From the NCBI GenBank assembly GCA_933228895.1, contig OW121850.1, forward strand, positions 30,885,773 through 30,949,772: 64,000 nucleotides of DNA, in the 5' to 3' direction. How positions within the stretch are numbered: position 1 is the stretch's first letter; every line of letters starts with the position of its first letter. The notes under the pieces are model-generated. The model ran no database searches. It saw nothing but the letters and a program-made list of their open reading frames with translations, and was not told where the DNA came from. This document shows, one piece after another, positions 56,453 to 64,000 of this stretch. The DNA comes from Platycnemis pennipes. Its lineage: Eukaryota; Arthropoda; Insecta; Odonata; Platycnemididae. Position numbers and translations under genes: made by a program.

Positions 56453-58786
56453 TAGGGTGGCCAAAATAATTTTTTTTTTTGAAAGTTGGAAGTACGGATG
56501 CAATTTTGGGTGCAATTTTATGAAAAACACACCTCACAAAAAATTCAGATCCATCGCACAGTATTTGACCCTGCCGAATTGCGTTTAAAATTTCATGCTC
56601 GGATGTAGACAAATGTGCCTACCTTACAGGGGCGTGTATACTATTATTAGAGATTCTACTGCAGAAATAGAGGTTATCCGAAAGAAAAAGAAACTGTGGT
56701 GATAAAATTTTTTTTTTCATTGAGTTTATTAACTTGAAATGGGTTGACTAAGGTTTTCGTTAACTTTACATTTTCCTTAACCTTTTCTCCTTCGTACTTA
56801 TCGAACATTTGCCATGTTTCTGCTGACTCTCACATTCACCCTTAGTGAGTTTTTTCTTCAAAATACAATCCTTGATAAGTGACACGTCCCTTTTGGCAGT
56901 GTTATTAACAGCATAATGTGTTTGATGATCTTGAAACCTTTCAGATACCTTTCATCCTGTAGCCATTCTTCAGGGTCCTTTGACAAAAAGCCTTCGTCAA
57001 TACCCGTTATCTCAAAGAATCGTCGAGAATTACGAGACACAAAGTCGCTCAGTTCCAGGTTCTTAATACAACGATCGGGAGGAAGTTGCACCCGAGGGCT
57101 GCAAACATCCAACGCTTCCTTTCCAAAAGAGCTAACCATCGTCCTCTAATCAGTTAAAGAAACATTGCGGTCAATCAAAGATAAGCACATAAAAGTTTTT
57201 GATAAATACCACATATGGCAGTAGAATTTGTTGAAAGCTGCTAGGTATTGTTTGTCTTGATTTGTTTGTTGATGAGTAAGAGAAAAAAAAATAAATTACC
57301 TTAAATACCTGCACTGCTCGGAAGTAGTTTTCCATCCCAATGGACGAATAACGGAACTTCCGGATCAAGCTCTTGCTTTATAAGTAGGGCAATTTCTTCT
57401 CTACATTCTGGCCGTTTTCTTTGCATTAGTGAATGGGAAGGAATTATTGATACCTCTTGATCCTCAAATCACAACGTTTTCACATTTGCCCGTGATACTG
57501 TTTTTATCAACATCGATCCCCCAGTGGAAGATGTCTGCATTCTATCAAACGCAGCAGAAACCATAGAGTCATTCACAACGTGAATTTTGAGTTACTTTGA
57601 TTTTCTCGCTATAAATTCTGTAACAACGCATATTATGAAGAAGAAGTCAATGAAATTACTCTCAAATTTTATCTTGACGATTTATGCCTACCGTCATCAC
57701 CATCTTCATCAGTACTTGCTTCATTAGAAGCCTCGGCAGAAAGCTGGCGGGTAAGAAATTAATTCTTCTCCTTTTTGCTGCGTGATTTGGCCCTTTTGTA
57801 GAGAAGCTGCTTCTGAATATTTTTTGGCGATTTTCTTCCTGCTCAGCACAACATTCCATATCAATTCCAGCCATATATTCTATGCGGTTACTCTGCATAG
57901 AAGTGTAAAAATGGCGGTCATCTTCAACTTCAATGAGCTCAAGAGCTCTCCTGAAACCGATGTCAAACCAACGGTCCAGCTTCATTTTGAATTCCTGTCT
58001 TCTACACTCATGCTTATCACTTTCCAGGTTCTTGTCCAGGCATTTTGAGTAGGAATATTTTCTTTAGCCAAAATTTTCAGCTATGAGATCAGCGTGTGTA
58101 TGGCGATGCCTTTGGAACTAGTGGTGCCAGGCGTGGAGTGCAGTATTGTGAAGGAACTCTTAAGAACTTCTCCCAGTGTTGGTAGTTTCCCATTCCTCGT
58201 CAGGTTTCCAGCAAAGAAGCCACCAAATAGCTACACATTCGTTCTCCCCCGTGTGATACGCGCATCACAAACAGAAAACTGCGTTCACTAATTCACCACT
58301 ACTTTCGCTACTTGCCTTCCACCGTAGTCACCCGTACCAAGAGATCCGCGCAACAATACAGTTGTTATCTAGAACTTTTGTTGCCTTTTTGCGTCATTGT
58401 ATTGCAATGATACTTAGTCGACAAATGATAACAGTACCGCTGTGAATGCTGATTCTCGCTCTCCATTCTGTTATTTTTGAAGATAAGCGAAATGTATTAT
58501 GCAGTATAATGGTTTTCGTCCCAACAGGGGGAACCTACTATCTGCATACGATATATCTACCAATTATCTTGGTTTTTACACACAATCTTAGAAGGACGCA
58601 AACTGAAGTCCCTGTGTGGTAGGCAATTTGACCTACATCGAAACTGGAAATTATAAACGTGATTCGGCAGGGTCAAATTTTATGCGATGTACTGAATTTT
58701 TTGTGAGGTGTTTTTATTCATAAAATTACACCCGAAAATGCATCCGCACTTCCAACTTTAAAAAAATGTTTTTTTGGGCCACCCTA
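56453..58786. mobile_element. 2,334-bp DNA transposon relic with ~178-bp TIRs
   Basis: Both ends start TAGGGTGGCC and stay alignable for about 178 bp (56453-56631 against the inverse of about 58611-58786), sharing AAGTTGGAAGT.CGGATGCA, CACCTCACAAAAAATTCAG and TTTGACCCTGCCGAAT. Imperfect 9-bp duplications flank it. Long TIRs with 9-bp duplications are typical of Mutator-like elements, but no MULE catalytic motif was identified, so the superfamily is open. The interior (- strand) has a decayed gene. Confidence 0.85.
56780..58060 (-). pseudogene. decayed protein gene of the 2.3-kb TIR element
   Basis: Function unknown. From upstream to downstream on the - strand: NIPTQNAW-like and KCLDKNLESDKHECRRQEFK fragments (about 58060-57990); then LDRWFDIGFRRALELIEVED and RHFYTSMQSNRIEYMAGID (about 57980-57860); then NLELSDFVSRNSRRFFEITG and DEGFLSKDPEEWLQDERY (about 57070-56940); then, after a frame change, VNNTAKRDVSLIKDCI (about 56895). 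From memory these blocks recall a protein family found repeatedly in arthropod genomes ('LFDIA..DAL..I..EED..FL..QR', 'SDFV..NS..FF'), usually annotated as uncharacterised. Stops and frame changes make it dead. It may be the element's transposase or an accessory protein. Confidence 0.6.
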
Positions 58787-59148
58787 ATACCAAGGGCTTA
58801 TTTGCTGAGGTGACGCTCTCGGTAGTGCTAAAATTTGAATTAATTAAATTGATAGAGTTTAAACGGCTTATTTTATCAGATTTCAGCGCAATGAACATCC
58901 TATTTTCTTCTCGCGGTCTAAACTTTTGTTCAGTGAGGTTCATTGCGGAGTCATCTTAGAGATTGAGCTATGGCCAGAGAGCAGAGTCTTCGATCTGCCA
59001 AGTACTTCTTGGCAGTCGCAAACAATATGAAAAGTGCCATTTGTGTGTTGTTTTATCTCTGAAACACCGGTGAATGCAACCAAAGAGGTTAAGAATTTAC
59101 TGGAGGTGGCATACTGATGGTAATCCACGGGTGGTAATGAAGCCAGGG
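58787..59148. other. anonymous DNA
   Basis: Nothing recognised between the TIR element and the 530-bp repeat. Confidence 0.4.
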
Positions 59149-59680
59149 CGTTTACTCGGAACCGAAATCGTAATTTTGTACACGAAATTGTTAGATAAAA
59201 ACGAAAAAAGAATTTTAGTGAAAAAATTAATCTTCTTACTACAACCATTCACTAATAAATCAAAAATTAAAATAATCAAAAGGTGACGCCCCCCGAAAAA
59301 GCTGCTGTGATAACATTGACGTCATTTTCCTCCCATACTTGACTGCTTTTAGGGTAAGGGAAGGGAGTGGATGGGAGTTCTCGGAAGGTCTGCTCGCACA
59401 GATCCTGTCGCAATCGCTCCTTTTGCCAGAGTCAGCTGTGTGTCCCCCTTTACGATAAGGCGAAATAGCTTCGCGGGCTCAGTTGTGATTGGACGAAGTC
59501 GCTGTACGTCAGAGGTTGAACCACACCCACTTTTACGAAAGGGTTAAAAACATCAGTTTTTTGCCGCTTATAACTCGAGAAATAATTGACGGGCCAAAAA
59601 ACGGAAAAATTCGGGTCTTTTTATTTTACAATCTCTATCAGATCCGGCAATAATAAAATATGGTAAACGACTCCATTATC
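59149..59680 (+). repeat. ~530-bp dispersed repeat with a CRE site, copy 2
   Basis: Direct repeat of 42068-42593. TGACGTCA is conserved at 59317-59324, as is GTGATTGGAC (inverted CCAAT) near 59485. Both copies start abruptly near TTACTCGGAACCGAAATCG-type sequence and end near ATGGTAAACGA, which may be the repeat limits. Confidence 0.9.
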
Positions 59681-60039
59681 TTCCTGTTAATTGCGATCCG
59701 TCAGTCGATTACTTTAAAGGAACCATTGAATGAAAACGAGTGAACCGTTGAATAGGTACATACATAAGCCTTCTCACTAAAGACTGGGTTACACGAACCT
59801 TTGAATTGCACAATTGGCAGGGGCTTCTAGTTGTAGAATTTGCATGAATGTAAGTAAGAAAATAGAACAGGGACATTGGTTGACGCATTTGGGAAATTGC
59901 CCATGCATTTAATTGCATTATCAGACGATATTCTCAATGCGTATCTTTTCAAACATTAGACTCCACAATGACAAGCGTCATATAAATGACTTTAACAAGG
60001 GCGCCAAGGAAACCTCCGTTCAACGTCCCAGTCGAAGGC

Positions 60040-60093
60040 AGAGATCTGAGATCTTTAGACCTGAGGTATTTGTGATATGCATTTGCTAACTTC
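60040..60093 (+). repeat. 54-bp perfect direct repeat, copy 1
   Basis: Starts AGAGATCTGAGATCTTTAGA and ends TTTGCTAACTTC. An identical copy is at 60817-60870, 777 bp downstream; similarity stops sharply at both ends. Confidence 0.9.
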
Positions 60094-60816
60094 TGCATAT
60101 AAATTGCTCTCTACAGGGCCATCTCAGTAAGGATCTTGGGCGCCTTTCTTAAAGGGTAGGCTAATGCCACCACCAAGCTTAACTCACCCTTTCTCCATTC
60201 GCCGAAAATCCCCATCTACTACCAGCTATCGCAAAAGGCGCAGATAACTTTGGCTTTTGTTTGTCTTCCAGGACTTGTCACTTAAACGACAGAGCAATCT
60301 TCCCAAGAAAAGTTTTTGCATGCTGTTTGCTCACTTCTAGGCAACCAGTTTATTCGGGTCCATATTACGAACCGAAATATTTTGCACTACAAACGTAAAT
60401 GTCTTACTTTTTAAATGCTGCACCACATGACCTGACCTTGCGGAAATAGAACCGTACTAAATAGCTATTATAATGGGTCGGTAATTCGTGGCATAGCGCT
60501 TGCATGCTATGTGTAGCACATGATCACTGATCACTTTCACAGTATCCTTGATGTTATAATCGGGACAGTCCTATTTTTTTACTTATCCTTTGCAGGTGCA
60601 TTTGAGGGACAATCAAATTGCAAATTGAACGAAGCAGGTGTGAATGCTGTAAAATTATAATTATTAGAGAATAACGGTATTCATCGATTAAATACCAAAA
60701 TGTAATTCTCTATTTTGTATATCTTGCTACTTAGTATGTACATGGAATATTGTTTGACTGTGAATTGAAATAGTTGCAAGTAGATTGACTTTGAGAAGCC
60801 GGTTTTTATCCAAGGT

Positions 60817-60870
60817 AGAGATCTGAGATCTTTAGACCTGAGGTATTTGTGATATGCATTTGCTAACTTC
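60817..60870 (+). repeat. 54-bp perfect direct repeat, copy 2
   Basis: Identical to 60040-60093. The intervening 723 bp has no recognised element. Confidence 0.9.
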
Positions 60871-62093
60871 CTGTTGGAAAGACCCGCAACATGGGTCATT
60901 CAAAGTGGAGGAAACGTTTACTCGAAAGGAAATCGAAAAGAAAACTTTGGTTTTTCACTGTGGAAAAACTGTAATTTTATGTGACATGATTCGCTCCGCA
61001 TATCCTGGTACAAGTGCAAAAAAGTGGAGAATGTCTTGCACATTCTCGGCATTCTGCATATTTTGCATTTTTACCTGAAGATTATACGAGAACGAGTGTA
61101 GCGAAATATTTCGCAATAGAGTACATATATTTTTTATTCAGAGGAACGCTAAAGATTACATTTCGATTTCCTTTAATAACCGAATTCCAAAAACACTCGG
61201 CCTCAGAAACCCACTGTAAACTTTTACTTGTCTATTGTTGATCGCAGGACTGGCGCTTAAATAGGTACCGAACATGAATTTCCGGAAATCATGTGGACCG
61301 TCCCCTTATCATCTTCACTACCACTCACAGTCGACATCGCCAAACATCGACGTCACAATGCTACATTTAACAAGCATCAACGAAACATAAAAACTATTTC
61401 AAACTGGTACATGTTCACGAATGGTGCGAGGTTTTAAGTATGGCTCCAGTCGCACCAAACCACACTCCCAGGAAACTCGGAAGTATTCCTTTGCAAAATC
61501 ATATTTCAAGTAATACAGGAAACAGCTTGTATGCTTTGCAGTGCAGAAATTACGAAATAAAACTGCACTAAGAAAAGAAGGTCATCGAATACAAGTAAAA
61601 CGCACAAACTGGCGTGTAAACTCCCAGCCAGCTCTTCCAATTTATGAACGCTGACCTACGACTGGTGGGAAAAAACATTCCCTCGTTCCGCAGTGCCACC
61701 AGAAAAGAGAGGATCTGGGCAATAAGACTGGACGGTTTATGGAAGAGTGCAGATTACCTCTCACCCTGGTTTCCAGGAGAGAGCAGGGATTTCCAAGCCC
61801 TTGGAGAAATGGGACGAGGGAAAAGAGAAAGGTCACTATGCACTGATATGGCCAGGCAATAAAAGATACGGTGGTGCCCTTTAACACCCCATGTCGAATG
61901 CCATGTCGCCATGGAATTCATGTCCACTCTCGATGGTGCGAAAAGGTGAGGAAGCGGCAGAACCATGTTCGCTCACTCTGCTGGATTCGGGAGACGTAAA
62001 GAAAGCAGAAGAGATTTAGCCTGTGAAAGCGTAAGGGAGCGATTTGAAGACTAAAGAAAACGATCTATATTCTGCAGTATAATTCAAGACTTA

Positions 62094-63412
62094 AGGCCAT
62101 ATTCAGAAACTCAACGGCAGTCACGTTTCCACTTCTAACGTCCTTAAATACCTGCAACGTGTCAAATTGGTGTAGGTATTGATTCTGCCCGTAAAGGTAG
62201 ACATTACTTCTCAGCGTACGCTAACACCTGAGATAAGAGCCGTATCCGAAAACCAAGTATGATCCGGCAAAGCATTCTTAGTGATGACGTATTGCTGACA
62301 CATGCTTGGGAAAGATTACTTCATATTCGAACAGTCTACGGTAAGGAGCGACATTAAGCAGTAGTGGCAACATAAAAAAACCACTAGGTATAGTGAAACA
62401 CGATAGAGGGCAACATCTATCAAATATTTAGATCGGAAGAAAAAGAGCGATTGTATGTATATTAACCTTTTCATTGATATGTATATTAATAATTATGTAA
62501 ATGTAATATATGAAGTAAAAATATAGATAGTACAAACATTTATGAGTAGCCAACGGCTCCGCCATCTTTTGTTATTCTCGTCAACAATGCTTCGAAGCCT
62601 ACATGGAAGGGTGCTTCTGTGCTTTGGCTTCGTAGCATGCTTCCCCCAGTACTTCGCGTTCGAACATACTTCGGGTGTTTCCGACGGTACCCCCCTCCAC
62701 TTGCAAGCAAGCATTTTAGTATACTTAGCGCTAGAAGCACACGTTTCGGTAATGGATAATATTGTGACGATGGGCCAGAATCTCAACTACAGTCTCCCTT
62801 CTACTGCTTACGTCATGAAATCTCTATTACGAGTAGAAAAGTGGATACAAAATCTCCTTGATATTGTCTGAAGCGTTATGCAGCGTGCTAATACGAACTT
62901 AGCAAGGTGAACTTGAACACAAATTTGGCTCTAAGTAGAGCTTTTATAGCGTAAGTAGTAGAAGCGAGACTGTAGTGGAGATTCGGTAAGAGATTCGAGT
63001 GCATACTAGTAATACCGACTGAGTGGAAAATGGATTTCATAGCCCACATTTAGAATCTCAGCTACAGTCTCGCTTCTATTGCTTACGTCCTATAATCCCT
63101 GCAAGTCAAATTGGTGATTCTACCTGCAAAGGTGGTATTGCTTCTCAGCATGATGCTGAGTTGAGAATTATGAATATATACTCAGCCATATTAATAATCT
63201 CAACTTCAGTCTCACTTCTGTATCCATCAGAAAATCTATTGCGCGTACGAAAGGATGTACAGATTCTCCTCGATATGGTTCTAAGCGGTATGCAGCGTAG
63301 TAATACCGACTTTGCAGGATGAATTTGCACACCACATTGAGACAAAAGTGGAGATTTTAAAGGCGTAACCAGTGGAAGCGAAACTGTAGTTCAGGTTCTG
63401 AATATGGTCCTA
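62094..63412. repeat. nested foldback MITE cluster
   Basis: A terminal word GGCCATATTCAGAA at 62097 is inverted as TTCTGAATATGGTCC near 63398. In between, AATCTCAACTACAGTCTC-type sequence recurs on + near 62782, 63053 and 63193 and inverted near 62955 and 63372. Two whole units (62782-62987 and 63193-63403) align along their length, including the GCGTTATGCAGCGT.CTAATAC/GCGGTATGCAGCGTAGTAATAC segment. The 62150-62220 and 63100-63160 segments (CAAATTGGTG...CTTCTCAGC) also align. Confidence 0.75.
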
Positions 63413-64000
63413 AAATTCTAATTCACTGTTGCACTTTTAATGCAGGCAGTTGGTAACCGGCAACAAGTTCAATTGAACCGTTTAAAAATTAAGATATTCG
63501 GGATTCAAAGCAACAGATTTCATGAAGAATTTCTCTGGTGAGCAGACAACTGCGCGGAAAGTAACCATATTCTGTTTCCAAGCTCTCACCCATTGAATTT
63601 TCAAGATTTTACCCTGCTTCAAGCCAAATCCTACATTGCCTGGTATAAAGCGGTCTTTACCTGCATAGACTTACTTCTCGCAAAATGGGTTTTACCTTCC
63701 CCACGAATTTTCCATGTCTCTCTCGAGTAAAGGATCAATGAACTCAAAGAAGATGTCCAGGGGTAATGTCCTCAGAGAAATAAAGAGCATGCTCAGTTTT
63801 TTCGACAAGATAGCTGTTATAGTAGAGGAAAATGGAACGCAAGCCATGTTTCTAGGAACCTTTGCACATGTCGTAAGTTATTGACAAGATATCACCTGAT
63901 TTTAAGAAAAGAAACATTTATTGGAAAATCAACGTTTTCCCGAAAAACTACTTAAACAGAAGGAAGTAATTCTGGAGGGTATAAGCAGAAAGGAAGTAAT
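63413..64000. other. anonymous DNA to the window end
   Basis: No gene or repeat recognised, apart from a short duplicated AGAAGGAAGTAAT/AGAAAGGAAGTAAT at the very end. Confidence 0.4.

Larger units (their letters stand above)
59681..62090. other. anonymous DNA with a 54-bp exact duplication
   Basis: No gene recognised. It includes the perfect direct repeat at 60040-60093 and 60817-60870. Confidence 0.4.

Overview
This looks like repeat-rich nuclear DNA of an arthropod, most likely an insect. It is AT-rich with short CpG/pyrimidine-rich blocks. It has no operons, and the only spliced genes I can support belong to a transposon. LINE fragments, tRNA-like SINE heads, MITEs and several TIR elements are scattered throughout. 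I could not identify the species or any complete host gene. Layout: 1-9181 is mostly anonymous DNA with a decayed LINE 3' end at 4060-4760. 9190-13707 is a 4,518-bp foldback-type DNA element (FB-A) with a perfect 8-bp target-site duplication (TSD). 13.9-16.3 kb is a deleted, frameshifted non-LTR retrotransposon. 16467-27506 is a PIF/Harbinger transposon with terminal inverted repeats (TIRs), a spliced SANT/Myb-like DNA-binding gene (+) and a convergent three-exon DDE nuclease gene (-) carrying one frameshift. FB-B (22883-27400, also 4,518 bp), a second and inverted copy of the foldback element with its own different 8-bp TSD, interrupts the Harbinger element upstream of the nuclease start. 27.5-64 kb is anonymous DNA holding more LINE fragments, SINE-like pieces, a 296-bp CACTG-ended MITE in two copies, a ~530-bp repeat family in two copies, palindromic elements at 50.5-52.6 kb, a hairpin element carrying two heat-shock-element matches at 54.7 kb, a 2.33-kb long-TIR element with an imperfect 9-bp TSD at 56.45-58.79 kb, and a nested foldback cluster at 62.1-63.4 kb. 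The most notable system is the foldback element. Each end is an array of 180-bp monomers (10 at one end, 6 at the other, facing inward). Every monomer carries a tRNA-like T-arm/B-box sequence, and one reading frame stays open across many monomers. The two copies are almost identical and lie inverted 9.2 kb apart. The Harbinger nuclease and SANT protein would together have mobilised the Harbinger element. No transposase gene is visible inside the foldback elements, so they are probably non-autonomous. Gene models rest on reading splice sites and motifs by eye; no alignment or database search was run.
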